Source: Dirofilaria immitis
Taxonomy: Eukaryota > Nematoda > Chromadorea > Rhabditida > Onchocercidae
Direction: 5' to 3'
Assembly (NCBI GenBank): GCA_024305405.1
Contig: JAKNDB010000065.1
Coordinates: forward strand, 1-64,000
Length of the DNA stretch: 64,000 nucleotides
Position numbers and translations under genes: made by a program. Below the pieces are notes generated by a model, which ran no database searches, was not told the origin of the DNA, and was given only the letters and a program-made list of their open reading frames with translations. Positions within the stretch are counted from its first letter, which is position 1. The number at the start of each line of letters is the position of its first letter. Shown in pieces: positions 50,427 to 64,000 of this stretch.

Positions 50427-53400
50427 TTGAAAATTTTCTCTAAATTAAATTTTCATTTTCAATTCTTTCTTTTTCGCAATATTTGAACTTTTGCTTTTTA
50501 AATATCAAAATTTCAAACGTTTCCTTCCTTTTTATTTTTTTTTTTTTTTTTAGAGAACAAAAATCTAATTAAATATATTTATCATATGATAATTGTTATC
50601 ATTATATCCTATTAATATTTTTTGATAGATATAATATTTCATTACATTTTCTATGATTGATAGATGAAAATTATGATAATCGAATGAATTACAGTAGTAA
50701 AATGAATAGCAAATGAATGCAACATATTTGAATGCAAGATTTGATTAAGATTAGATTAGGCGAAAAAAAGTTGGAATAATTTTTTATTAATTATTAATAT
50801 TATAATACAATATGCTCAATATGACTGATCTCAAAATAAAACAAATTTTTTAATTTAATATTAAAGAACAAATAAATGAGTTGTTGTTGTTGTTGTTGTT
50901 GTGAATGAAAATAAATTGAATTTAACTTCATTGAATTATTGTTATCAAAGCTAAAGATTAAAAAAATAATTTCTAAAATTTGGACAATGCTTTTATGAAA
51001 ATAATAATATAAATTGGACAAAGCTTTTATGAAAATAACAGCTTAATTTAAATAAAATTATGAATAAGAATTTGGTCAAATAAATTTTCAAAGATCAAAT
51101 TATAATTTCATTCAAACATTTCTATTTCAATAACAATTATAAGAGATGAATTAATTTTTTGCAGACAAATCGCAATTTGAAAAAAGAAAAAATTTATAAG
51201 CTAATTATTAATGGGTTAATAAAAATTAAAAATTTAATAACACAAAAAAATTTTCATCAAAATGAATGGCAAAATTTCAGGTAAAACTTTTGGGAATTTG
51301 AAAAATTGAAATTATATATCTAAACCAATCAATAAATTGTATATTAATATTCCAATTAAATCAAATTTAATCATTTCTATGTTAGATGATAAAAAGGAAG
51401 GGAGCAAAATTTAACTTAAAAACTTAATAAATATGCATTAATAAAATCGAACGAATTAAAAGAATGAATAAATTAAAAAGAAATGCTTAAATTCGAATTG
51501 AAAATTTAAATTTATTATAAATGGATAAATTGAAAAAAAACTATTTTCAATTAAAAGCATTAATAAATATGTATTAAGAAAGGAAAGAAAATTAATAATT
51601 TCCTATCCCATATCAATCGAAATAATAAATATACTTTCATTTATGGCACAATTTATCTATCTATCTGTTTATTTAGGCAAATAATAATCTAATACTTAGC
51701 CTAGCTTAGTCTTGGCTTAAACTAAACGATATTTGTCCAATAAAATATTTTTAACTTTTAATATTTTAAAAAGGCTAAAAGAGAGAATGGAAAATTCATC
51801 CAATCAGCAAAAGCAACGAATTGAAATTTGGAGGCGGTCGTATCCTACTGCAACACCAATCCCGACAAAATAATTGATTAAGCTTTTTTCCTCTTCCATT
51901 CAAATTAACCAAAAACGCAAAAAGCTTAGGAAAAAAAAATAAAAATGAATTGATTGTAAAGAAAGAAAAGAAATTGAAATTTTAAAATTAACTTTTTAAT
52001 TATTTTTAAATTATCGGAAATGAAACAAAAAAAAATTGATAATATTTTTTTTTATCAAACTTTATCACAATCACTGATAATAATTAATTATAGCAAAAAA
52101 TTTAACGAAATAGCATTTTAATTACAATTAACAAATATCATTAATATAGTAGCAATAATAATAATAATAATAATAATATTACTATAGGAAAGGAAAAATT
52201 AGCAATAAAAAAAAAAAACGAAAATAAATAAAAATTATTTATTAAAGTAAATTTACAAAGATGTGAATACATATATGCTTATATACATATATATAAATAT
52301 GTATAAAAATATTTGAATATATACGTATACTTGAATAAAATAAGATAAATGATAAAAGCAATTGATATATGTCTGATATGATAACAAAATCATTTAACAT
52401 ATGATTATTATATCATATAATGAATGAGCTTAAAATGAACCAAATAATATTTATGAAAATGAATTGAATTTAAAAAGTGTCAAATATAAGTTCGTTTTTT
52501 TAATATTTAAAAGTTTTTGAATTTTGCAAAATTGGTTATCTAAATGGATGAGATTAACAGATGAACAATAGTCAAATTAATTTTGTTAAAATTTTTGTGA
52601 TAATATTTATAATTAAATATTCTCTCTGATATCAAAAATAATTGTTTATTACAGAGAAGATTTGTTATCATTTCTAATTTCATCGATAATAATGAAACAA
52701 TCAATGATAATGAATTTACTTTTTCCTTCTATACCTAAAATTAATTTTAGGATTTAAAATAATATAAGTTAAAGGATTATTTTAAGGATTTTTTCAATTG
52801 TTAAAAAATTTTTGTTTAATTGTTAAGTACAAATAACGATAAATTTGAAGCAAATTGAATTTAAAAAAAGGAAAAGAAATAAAGAGAGGCATATATAAAA
52901 ATAATATATGGATAAAAAAGGGAAGAAGAAATGAATTCGAGAATAATATCAAGAAAAAGAAAAGATTTTACGTTGATCAAAAGCCGAAGAAAAGAAGAGA
53001 AAGTGAAAAAAGAAGGAAGAGGTTAAAATGTTAATTCATGCATATATAAATATATATTTATATGACAAATATGTTTATTATTTATATATTTTGTTTTCTA
53101 ATTTTTTTAAAAATAATCAAAAAAGTTTTTTATTAAAATTGTTTTTTTTTTTTGGTTTATTTGTATTCTAAATTATTTTACAAATGATATGATGAAATGA
53201 TGCTAGTAAGGAAGAGTTTTTTCTTTTTGGAGAAAAATTAAAGAAAAAAGAAACGATAATGTTTTATTTCAAATTTTTTTTTAAAAAAGAAAATACCAAA
53301 ATAGTAAATTTGAAAATTATTTTAAAAATTATTAAAATACTTAAGCAATCACAAACAATCAAAAGAATAATAAGAAAATTAATTTCTTATTTTTTTTTTT

Positions 53401-55129
53401 CTCTCATTTTATTTTAAATTTTCTATCCTCTCTATCTTTTTTATCAAATTTTTTTTTGCATAATTAATGAAGACAAAATAATAGGAAGTTCGTAGTTTAA
53501 GCTCTAATTTAAAATTGAAATTCGAAAAAGTGAGAAAAATCTTATCATTAAGCTCTATTATACGGTGGAAAAAGGAAAAAAAACGATTGATTGTTTATTG
53601 AAAGGTGAAAAGATACGATAAGAAGTTTGAATTTGAGTAAATGAAAACTCATAATTTGATGAAATTTTATTTAAAAAAAAAGCGTTTTCATTTTTATTTC
53701 TCTATTTAATGATTTCATATTATTTTTTTATGAAAAATTATTATCAATAATGTAAAATAATATACAAAACTGAAAGAAAGTGATAAATGATAACAATAAA
53801 AATAATGATGATGATGATAGAATAATTAGCCATTAAAATAACGATAATATTAGTGATATAATAAATAGTAACAATATTGATGATGATAAAATAATAGCAT
53901 TGCAATAATAATGATAATAATATTGACGATATAATAAATAATAATAATAATATGCTGATGGAATAATAGCAGCACTATAATAACGATAGTATTGATAGTA
54001 TAAAAAAATAATAATATGAATAAAATAATAACATTACAATAATAAGTGATAACACTGATGATAATAAAATAATAATGATAACATTGATGATAATAAAATA
54101 TACTGTAATGATGATAAAATGAGCTTTAAAAAATTTTAATGCAAAAAAATGGTATAAAGACAGAAAATGATATAATGCAATAATAAAAGTAATAATTAAT
54201 TAATTAATAATAATATCCACTATAAAAGTTTATGATAAAAAAAGGTGATAAAAACGATGGTGAAAAAAAGAGAAAATAATATATGCATGTATAATTTAAA
54301 GTTTTCGTTTTATCAATAATTAATTTATCATTAATTTAATTTTTTCTATTCAGCAATTAATAAAAAAAATTTCAAAGTTTTAATTATTATAATTAATTTA
54401 GGAAAATAAATATTATTGAATTAACAAAAAGAAAAAAACAGATTAAAATGATAATTATTGCAAAATTATTTTCATCGATTAATGCTAAAATAACAGAAGG
54501 GATAATCTTTTCCTTCATGCGGATAAGATTTATGACAGATCAGCTAATGATATGCAAATAATATTCTTCAATCCAATTTTTGATTGACTTAATTAATGAA
54601 TGAACCTGTCGCATGAAGCAGGAGGAGTAAGACAAATAATATAAATCGAATGAGAAGAAAATTGATTGCAAATGACAATTGATCATTTACATATCTTCAA
54701 TAAGGTAATAATCATACTCATGAATTTTATGGCAATTTGATCATTCATGAATTAATTCTCATTTTTAATACAATACTTCCATCTATCTATCTATCTATTC
54801 ATCTAAAAAAATACAGATCTATGCTTAAATATCTGAGAAATGAAACCCATGCGTAAATATCGGAGTGTATGTATATCTTTTATATCTTTCTATCCGTCTG
54901 TTTATATCCGATTATAACAGTAAGAATTTTTAGCGTTGTAAAATTTGACAGCTCTTCAATCACTAATTAATTAATACCATCTGAAGCAAATAAACATCAT
55001 ATAGATTGTTCAATCTCTTCTCTTACCATTTCTTCTTCATTTTTATCCTTTAACAAAAAATGCAAATAATATGAATTTTATAGTTGTTTTTTTTTTCTTT
55101 TTCACAATTTTTGTATGATAAACAAAGAA

Positions 55130-55164
<35 letters not shown>

Positions 55165-55987
55165 TAGAAAGAGATGAGGATAAAGTGAAAAGTGAAGGAA
55201 TGATGATGAGAAGTTTATTTTATAAAATAAAAAATAAAAATTATTCATTATTAGTAAAAAAAAAAAAAAAAAAAGTTAAGAATGAATTTAAGTTTGAAAT
55301 TAAAATTTTTTTTTAAATTTCTATTATTAATTTAATTTGTAATCAACGAAAATTGAATTAAAATTCTTATACATAAAATTTTATCATTTCAATCACTAAG
55401 CAATGTGATAATTAATAAACGATAAGATTTTCAAATGAATTTTATAAATTAATAAATTAGATAAGTGGTGTTTAAAAAAAAAAAACAAAAATTATCAATG
55501 ATTAAATTAATAGATTATAGTGTTAGAAATGAATATATTCAATGTAATACTTTGCAGCGGATAAGAGATATTCTGAACTTTAACCTTTAATTCTTTTTTT
55601 TTTGACTATCTTATAAAGATTTTTCAAATACTCCTAATATACATTATACTTTAACAAATATAATCATCATTTTGCATTCATTTTCATTTTAATCTTCATT
55701 TTAATTTTCTCGAAAAAAAAGAAATAAAAACGAATGAGAGAAGGAGAATAAGAGAAAGAGAAAGGGAAAAGAAAAAGAGAAAAAAAGATTGAGGAAAATT
55801 TGTATGAATCATTTAACCTCGAGAACTGATGCCATCTAACTATTTATATATTTGTACTTTGTCAGAGGATATAAAAGACAAGGGTCTAAAAATCTAAATT
55901 ACATTTTAAGATTAAATTTAATGAGACAAGCCGTTTCAACCCTTTTTTTCCTCCTTTTATTAACATGGAAATGTATCATTCATGTTT

Positions 55988-56187
55988 ATAATAATAATAA
56001 TAATAATAGTAATTGTTGTTATAACGATTATTAATATTGTAATACTATTATCACCAATATTATTATCATTGCTACTATTATTACTATTATTATTAGTAGT
56101 ATTATTACTGTCACTACTATTATTATTATCATCATTATTATTAATATTATTATTATCACTACTATTATTATCATTATTTTTTTGTAA
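55988..56187. repeat. Long degenerate (TTA/ATA/ACT)n repeat
   Basis: About 200 bp of A/T-rich trinucleotide units (AAT, ATT, ACT, ATC). It creates false open frames on both strands that encode runs of Ile/Leu or Asn. Confidence 0.85.
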
Positions 56188-56886
56188 TAATCTATAATTT
56201 TTTACAAATTTGAAATTTTCCATTTAATGAAAAAGAAAATAATAAGAATTTCAGCTGAAAAAAAAAAACAAAAATATACATAGTAATGATTATTGATCAA
56301 TGAGAATTATTAAAGGCATTCACTTTTATCACTTATCATTAAATTAAATAATTACTATAACTTAATATTATTAGCTGAATAATTCTAAACTTAAAATGAT
56401 ATATTAAAATATCCTTATGACTATTTTAGTGATTATCTGATCATCAATATCATACTATCATTTACTGGTTACTATTGCCAGCTTACCTATTTCTGATAAT
56501 AAAAAAGAAAAAAGGAGATTATCGAATTGAACATTTTATCAACTTATTTTTAATGTCATACAATATATGATGAATTAATTCATTCTTATTTCTTGATCAA
56601 ATCAATACGAAAGTTGTTAATCAATTTATTATCGATTCGATTTGATCCGAATAACTTTGCTTTTCATCATTTCATATTTTTATTCATTGAAGTATCTAAA
56701 AAGAGCATTATTTTAAAGAAGCATTGAAATTGAACTTAAAAATTTAAATCAAACAAAAGATAATTATGGAACTGCTGTAGATAAATCAACAAATATAATG
56801 TGTGATATAGAAGAAAATAATTTACATATCAATTGATGAAAGAAAAAATAATAAATGAGTGGAAGAAAGAGAGAGTAAAGAGAGAG

Positions 56887-56922
<36 letters not shown>

Positions 56923-59104
56923 GAGAAATGAAAACGACATTTCATATTTTATGTAATTTTTATTTACTTAAAAATATGTACAATCATTTAAATCTTTCCA
57001 TCCCTTTTTCCTTTTTCTCTCTCTCTCTCCCTCTCTCGTTTTCATTCATTTTGTTAATTTACATATTTTATCTTATTTTTCTTTTAGATAAAAATGATAG
57101 CTTTTTTCTCTACTCCTTAGATAAGAGTAAGAATAAACGGCTATCATTTTTTAATTTCATTTTAATTTTTAACAATATTTTAACATTTTACAGCAGATCC
57201 AATAAGCCAAGAGGCCAATAAATGATAATATATGAAAAGAGCCTGGAAGAGAAATTGGAACAAAGAAAAGTGATCGAATGTTTTTACTTGCCACTTGCCA
57301 ATCAAATATTGGTAGATGAAATTGAATCAATTTGTTTTCTCAAAAAAAAAAAGAAAAATGCAAAACAATTTTTGAGAAATTTGATTTCAAATGAATGATG
57401 ATCAATGAGGTAGATGGTTTTTAAGCCTTAATCGAATGAGATAAGGAAATAAAAGGACATCATCAACCGGGGATATCAATATGGAAAATAATTCGAAGAA
57501 CGAAAAGCTTATCCTAACTAATTGCTCATTTTGTTCTTTTATTATTATTTCCTTCATATTTTTTATTATTATTTCTCGTCTTCTTCCAATTATTTTTTTC
57601 GAATGGCAAAAAATATATTTATTTGTTAGATTAATTCTTTTTTTTTGCAAATTATATCAAATTAATAATATTGAATAGATACAACAATTTGAAGTAAATA
57701 AAAAACCATTCCTAATAGATTCAGAAATGATTTGTATAAATAATTTGATAAAATATTCGGACAATATTTATATAAGCAAAATATGTAAATTTAACGTATG
57801 GAATATCAGGTCGTTAGTATAGATGAAGAAAAATAAAAATTCTACTTCGTGCATGAAATGATTTTTGATACAATTTTGCAGTGTTATCAAATATTACAAT
57901 ATCGACTAATTCTGTATATGCGATAAATCTTTACAGAATATTCTTAGAAGCTTATCTATTGAATAGTACATAGGCAACAAAACACTATTGCCAATTAACA
58001 CATATAATGAACATTTAATATCATCTGGGAACTGGATTCTGAGAAAAGATGCAGTTCTTCGACCGATAGATTACCTTCCATCATTTTGATATGCCGCGGG
58101 ATTGTTGAAGTCTTCTGACAAATCAAAGCGAATAAAAATTTGATAACACAAAGTGAAATGTTTGGAATTGAAATATCCTCAACGGACATTGCATTACTTT
58201 ATGAAAATAAAAACGATTAAAATACGAATGCCAAATTATTACTAAGCATAGTAGTCGAAATAAAAGTGAAAATTGGAATTTGAATTGAAATAGCTATTTA
58301 CTAATATGAAAAGAAATGATTTCATTGCAAACAGTATAATTCATTTATTAACTATAAATTGATGAATATTCTTTCTAATTTTAACCTTTATTATATCCCT
58401 CGAAAATTCTCAAACTTCTTTTTCTCAATACTTTATAACTATAAGAGTAACAATTTCAAAAAGATATTTCATCATTGTTTGGAATGATTTCATGCAACTT
58501 TAAAACATTTCAGTCGAGGATTAAAAAGCGATTCGACAATATATTCTCGAAATGACCATTGATCCCATCATTTCTATGAATTTTAAACTGCTTTCCAGCT
58601 GGACCATTGGAATAAATAATTGCAGAAGGAATGGATTAATTGATGTTAAACGATTTCATTTCCTTAATTCATAAATTGCAATCAATCACATCTAAAGAAA
58701 GCAATAATATTTGAATAAAAAATATGGATGGATCATTGCAAATATGAAATTAAATTTATTTACTAAAATTAGATTAACTAAAATATTAAATAAAAATTTT
58801 GATATCCAAATAAAAATTTGTACTTTTACATGCAATTTTATTTAGTAATAATGTCATATTCAATAACAAATACAATATAACGATTACTTAATAATTCTAC
58901 AATGATTAAATAAATCGCTTGCATCTTTTATTAAAATTATGCATTATTTTCGTTATTATATAATTGTGATATAGTATATTTATAACTGTATAATCACGAT
59001 TACTAAGCAAGATTTTCTTACTTGTACGATGGGAAGCATTTATTAGAGCTGTAAAAAGGTAGACTCAGTCTGAAAATTGCAGAAAAAACGAGAAAATATT
59101 TACT

Positions 59105-59290
59105 TACAGTATAAAATATAAAATACAAATATGAATACTATGTATATGTAGTATAAAATTAAAATAGCATATGATATGATATATAAAATACAAATAGTAT
59201 ATGGTATATAATATAAATAGTATATAATATAGAGTATAAAATATATAAATAATATATACTACAAAGTATATAGTATAAAATATAATTATA
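59105..59290. repeat. (TATAAAATA)-type tandem array
   Basis: Degenerate units built on GTATAAAATA, AGTATATAATATA and ACAAATAGTATA repeat for about 185 bp. No gene is associated. Confidence 0.7.
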
Positions 59291-61439
59291 TATTTGTATT
59301 TTTATACTCCATATCATCATCAACCTTATTCTAATAACACTTATCAGGAAAGTCATATATCATATAACGTTTGTATCTCATTTGATCCTCTTTATCAATT
59401 ATTTTTTACAAATTGCTATCCTATTTCTGAAATAGTATTTGAAATTTGAACTTTATTTTCCCAAATTATAACATCTACATCTATTGTTTTCATAAATGCC
59501 TGATATTAGTTAACGTTATCTGTATTGGCTATAATCATTTATTGAATTATTTTAATAATCTTTATCACAATGATAGTTTCAATTTTAGGTTAGTAAATGC
59601 TGATAAATAATATGATATAATGATAAGAAATCTGAAAATTACAACTGAATGCAAACAAATTTAAAAATTCCGATAATATGCTTACATTTTAATAAGCAAA
59701 AAAAAAGTAAACATGTAATTTTCTCGAATTATTGTTAATCATTTTACTGATTTGAAACAATTACAGCGAATTCCATACATATCATATAATTATAGAACAT
59801 TATTAATATTCAAAAACTGATTGACTGCATTAAGTAGTTAATTTATTGAAAATAATATTGAATTTATCGAAATATATTATGTTTATTTGTAAGTTACTTT
59901 AATGACGTAATGTATTATTCAAATGAAATTATATTTTTGAATATTTTTGTCAAAATTTGAAAATTTAATATTTAATTCATCATTCATTCTGACGAATTAA
60001 ATAAAATTGTTGTCTCAAATGGATTCTTACCAAAATTGTTAACATTTATCAAACTGATGATCAAATTTGGAGAAGCAGTAAATAAATGACAAAACTAAAG
60101 TTTAATTGTCATCACAAAATCATTCTACAGCAATTTATAATTCTAAATTCACGGAGTAAGCAAAAAAACAATTTAGCATTAAACTATATATTCTATTTTC
60201 AATTACTTATCATCAATCCAAATTTTATCAAAATTACGAAAAAAGCAATAAGTTAGCCTTTTTTCTTTTCTCAGTCTTCTAATAAATTAGTTCAAGCTCA
60301 TCGAGATTTTCATTGATAATTCATTCCCGGATTATTCCAAATAAACTATTTTCAATCTATGCTAATAAATTAAACTTTTATTACTTTCTATCTAAGCAGG
60401 TTTTTACATTCAACCTAAGACAATGATCAATATCGATCAGCAGTTTGAAAAAAGAAAAAGATGATTGAGCAATTTAAAACAATGCTATATTTGCTTCGTT
60501 TTGTAACTTTTTCACCTCTTCTCTATTTTAATAATTTTTATATAGAGAGTTATAATTAAATTATAAATGTTTATTTTATTATCAGTTTTTGTCAATTGGT
60601 TAGCAGACAATGGAAAAATCATATATATAATGTAATTATTTAGAGTCTTTCTTTTATAATTATTGTTTATAAAAGAATATTTATAGATCTCGAAAAAAAT
60701 TTCTTGTGGAATATTCAATACTGTAGAATATTGAAATCATTGCAATGGGCGATATATGTTTGGCGAAAAACCAGGATATATTTGATTTGAATAGGATTAG
60801 TTGAAATGTTGAAAAAATTTACTAAAAAAATCTAACTGTTAAAGTAATGTATACGTGTATGAAGTAGATAAAATTAGCATACAATTATATTTCAGAGCTT
60901 ACATTTATAGCTGTAAAATAAAGAAATCAAATATTTGTACGAAATTTTCCATACAATTGTAAAAAAAGTTTTCAGTGAACTCTCTAACAAGGCAAATTGA
61001 GCTCTCAAACTCAGACCAACTGGCAAACTTTCAAAATCTTTAGGATTCGATTTCTTAAATTCAAAATAATTTATATATTATAAAAATAGATAGTTAAACA
61101 CTTTGTATAATTTAACAGTCGACAAATTTAGGTTTTAAATTTCGACATTTTATTATTATTTTATGCTTTCTTTTTCGATATTTCATTTAATATCTTTTTA
61201 AATGAAATAAAATTTGAATTGTTCATACATTTTAAATATAATAAAAATGTTTTTATTATGAAGTTTTTCGGCATACTTCAATAAACTTCTATTTTCAAAT
61301 TTTTAAGTGTCGCAATTTTGTCATTTTATTTATGATATATTATGGCTTTCTTTTTACCTTGAATAATAACTGCAATTTCTTTAGAAATAATTTGCTGACG
61401 AAAAATCGTATAGTATTTTTTATTAACAACTTGGAAAAT

Positions 61440-62439
61440 TCAATTTTCAACACTGTAAGGCCAATATTTCTTGAACCCAATTATTGCAAACACTGAACCA
61501 TCATTCAAAGAACTCGTCGTAGAATTGAGATGAACTAAACCGACATCTTTAGACCAATCTTTATGAAACCGCACGGAAAACGGTTCAGTATTGAATATCT
61601 CCCTGGAAATAAAATTATGAGATTTTAAGCGATGCACCAAAAACACAAAAAAAAATTGAATCTTCCAAACCTAAATATCTTTCCATTGGTTGTTATCATC
61701 TCATTTTCCATGAAATAAAATGCGATAATATTATAATTTTTGAGGAAATATAATCCACGCTGTAAAATGAAATGATTGAAAGAATGTACGCAAAACCGAT
61801 AATAAACACTTATAAATTAGAAAGAAAATAAAAGAATTTCACAAAGTAACCTAATAACAGTTGACAAATTAATTAATATAACAATGATTTTTCTGAACAC
61901 AACCTAATTGATAGTTATAATCAATTTAGGTCAATGAAATTGGACAGAATTAAACTGAACAAACATAAGAATAAAAATAAGTGAAACCTTCCATTCTAAT
62001 AGCTCTTCTCTTAGCTCTTTTTCATCTTTTGTTTTCACAAGAAACGTCGATGCTTCAACATTGCTACCGTGAAATATTATGGATGAAAATGGATAATAGT
62101 AACTGAAATTATGATTACTAGTATTGAAAATTGATATGCATTGGTTATTTATACTGAATTGGTTTGATATTTCTTTTGTAATATTTTCGCCAAAATCTGA
62201 TATCTTTCCGATTACTTTCCTGCAAGTTATCATAAAATTTATGACACCTTCTAATGCATATAATAATCGACTTACGACGGCATGTTAGGAAAATACATAT
62301 AAGATTTGACATAAATGATAGGTAGCGAACGGTTTTTCCTGATTGAAAGAATATCAGAGGTTGCTGATTCCATTTCAGACCATGAAACTTTTGAGAAAAT
62401 GAAAACTAATTTCGCTTCCTTCTGAAAATTGCGATCCAT
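61440..62439 (-). CDS. Unrecognised 4-exon protein, 215 aa
   Basis: Exons 62439-62276, 62219-61988, 61759-61671 and 61602-61440 (TGA) join with GT/AG at every junction and matching phase (2, 0, 2) and leave one open frame of 215 codons, so this is very probably a real gene. The first ATG (MDRNFQKEAKLVFIFS) follows an in-frame stop. I see no signal peptide, membrane segment, known catalytic motif or repeat. The protein is rich in aromatic and Asn/Ser residues, with stretches such as PIIYVKSYMYFPNMPS, NHNFSYYYPFSSIIF and FAIIGFKKYWPYSVEN, suggesting a globular beta-rich fold. A faint resemblance of the NFSYYYPFSSII stretch to the ciliary membrane protein TMEM231 is too weak to use, and no TMEM231-like C-terminal membrane helix is present. 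Function unknown. No frame breaks occur in it. Confidence 0.7.
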
Positions 62440-62954
62440 TTGTTTCCTTATACGAACAATTTGTTCAACAATGAAATATTATCGAAAATAAAAATACTTT
62501 TAAATTATAGGAATTGCTAAAAAATATTGAAAAATTAATAAATACTTAAAGATTTTAGAAAAAGAAAAATATTCAGTAATTATTACTATTGCTGTCTTCC
62601 ATTTGCTTTTATGTTCAGTGACGTAATTTCTGAAAATTAATTATTAACATTAATTTCAGGCGAATAGATAGACCATTGCATTATGCTATATTTTCCACAG
62701 ATAAAACACTGCAAATTGCGCTTTTCATTTCTAACTCAATAATAATTGTAATAATTGTCACCAATAAAATGAAGCTAACAATGATACTAAGGATGATGCG
62801 TAACATAATGTTCCAAAGTGGATGATGAAACTAACTCTTCAAAATTTCAGATCTTCTCTATCGAAGCATTTCAATGTTATGCAGTATTTTTATTATGATG
62901 AAGGATATCGACTAAAATGAATTAATCGTCTCATGTTCAGAGTTTTGATCTCAG

Positions 62955-63754
62955 CAATTGAATTCGGTAAAAAAGCGAAAAATTTTGCTTTTAATAAAAC
63001 ATGTAACCAACTACCTCGAAATGATGGCACCCTTGACAACAGCGATATTTGGTGTGTACGCATTCGGAAAAAATATGGCATCTTTGGAAGCGCACTTGCA
63101 AATGTTGTCAACTGGAAGAAGTGATATTTTATTTTATTCGAGTAAACGAAATAGAAACTTTATATTTTTAAGCTAAATCAAATTGAATGATAAATCAATA
63201 ATTAAGAATTTGAAAGAAATGCAAAATCTTTGAAATTATTCACAATTTATTTGTGAAAATTGAGGAATAAGGCGAGAGTGACATCGATGAAAATATGCGA
63301 CGCTCGCTGGTTTACGTTTTATCGATTCCAGATCATTGCTTTCGTTGGGTGAAAATTGAGATTGCCATTTTGCAACCTAGAATAAGCTATTTTTTAAATC
63401 AAATTTTTTTCTGATAGTTCATGGTTTTCTGAATACATCCAGCAACTCAAACTTCAAGTAGCGTAATGAAATATATTTATGAGATTTCAATAATATGAGG
63501 GAATAATGTCATTGTGTTGAAAATTTTTTAATTTCTAAGAAACTAGAAAAATACAAGAGATTTATATCAATAAAATTTTAATGGATTAAAATAAATATAT
63601 TAAAATGCTGACTTTATTAAAGATCAAATTTTATGCCTTAGCAAATTTCAAAAATTAAAATTAACCGCGAAAAAATCTCTATAAATATCTTCAGATGTTT
63701 CATATGTTGGAAAGATCCATCGATCAATTGGATTGGTTATGTTACCGTCCTTGA
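62955..63754 (+). CDS. Candidate gene of unknown function, 3 tentative exons
   Basis: Exon 62955-63120 follows TTTGATCTCAG and reads through KHVTNYLEMMAPLTTAIFGV and ALEAH-type helix sequence, with one possible membrane segment (APLTTAIFGVYAF). Its phase-1 donor (GGAAGAA-GTGATA) fits the acceptor before 63,272. That exon reads SESDIDENMRRSLVYVLSIP and then DHCFRW, up to a GTGAAA donor after 63,348. A last exon from 63,695 (after TATCTTCAG) reads MFHMLERSIDQLDWLCYRP and stops at 63,754, although other frames stay open further. ATG 63,021 is a possible start. Protein-like content and phase agreement support it; lack of homology, competing frames on both strands and an unclear 5' end argue for caution. 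Confidence 0.35.
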
Positions 63755-64000
63755 TAAACAATGGTTTAATCCGTTTCAGCAATACTTCCGTTGCAAATAC
63801 GCATAACGATTTACCACTTCTTCAATACGATAAGTTGAAAGAAAGAAGTGATGGCAGATGATAGATTGATCTTATCATTTTGTTATTATTGGGAGAAAGT
63901 GAAAATTTATGAATAAATTTATGAACTGAATGTAAAAGACCAACATGCGCACAGGGAGCAAATCAGAGCTGGGGAGAGCTGCAAGATATTTTCCTACTGA
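63755..64000. other. Right edge of window
   Basis: No supported gene. An open frame from ATG 63,945 (MRTGSKSELG) runs off the window in G+C-richer sequence and might be the start of a gene outside. Confidence 0.25.

Larger units (their letters stand above)
50427..61439. other. Large A+T-rich region upstream of unc-4
   Basis: About 11 kb without a recognised gene; part of it is probably unc-4 regulatory DNA. Repeats include (TTG)n at 50,880-50,901, a ~33-bp tandem duplication at 50,976-51,042, TAA units at 52,153-52,177, degenerate AAT/GAT units at about 53,790-54,110, GA tracts at 55,131-55,165 and 56,891-56,921, a TTA-type array at 55,988-56,187, and a TATAAAATA-type array at 59,105-59,290. 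Protein-like minus-strand frames at 57,995-58,189 and about 58,511-58,627 are possible exons, but no splice structure supports them. Confidence 0.5.

Noticed and set aside
55960..56223. Asn-rich and Ile/Leu-rich frames on both strands
   Set aside because: Both arise from the same trinucleotide repeat.
62893..63111. Minus-strand 72-codon frame
   Set aside because: It overlaps the plus-strand candidate, which has phase-matched splice sites; this frame has none.

Overview
The window is a piece of nuclear DNA from a nematode. The evidence is strong A+T richness, genes broken by many introns of about 50-400 bp (a few reach several kb), TTTCAG-like splice acceptors that sometimes sit directly against the start codon (as in SL trans-splicing), and recognisable nematode or animal orthologues, including UNC-4. 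A spirurid/filarial-type worm is my best guess from base composition and intron style. The species cannot be named from the sequence.

Layout. 1-457 (+): the 3' end of a C2H2 zinc-finger gene. 3,452-7,844 (+): a nine-exon hyccin/FAM126 gene, a PI4KIIIalpha scaffold subunit. 7,845-19,468: mostly non-coding, with a long TAGA microsatellite, a 17-bp perfect hairpin and a decayed BEL/Pao retrotransposon integrase (about 14,590-15,690, minus strand). 19,469-34,965 (-): a complete 39-exon non-muscle myosin II heavy chain. 36,534-37,020: a 139/140-bp near-identical direct duplication that looks like a duplicated exon. 37,219-38,686 (-): LRRC57-type leucine-rich-repeat protein. 39,900-41,184 (-): KRTCAP2, an oligosaccharyltransferase subunit. 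45,905-50,426 (-): the UNC-4 paired-type homeobox gene, lying in a microsatellite-dense, very A+T-rich zone of about 41.5-57 kb. 61,440-62,439 (-): a clean four-exon gene of unknown function. 62,955-63,754 (+): a weak candidate gene.

The genes are ordinary housekeeping or developmental genes and do not form one pathway. LRRC57, the duplicated exon and the myosin lie on the same strand at short spacing, so an operon or a shared 5' region is possible but unproven.

The most important structural observation is that conserved exons carry about sixteen single-base frame breaks, nearly all inside A/T homopolymers and all consistent with one missing base. Splice phases of each exon become consistent when one base is added. 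This points to homopolymer compression in the assembly rather than gene decay, and it explains why simple open frames look fragmented. I found no CRISPR array, rRNA, tRNA or clearly undescribed biological system.
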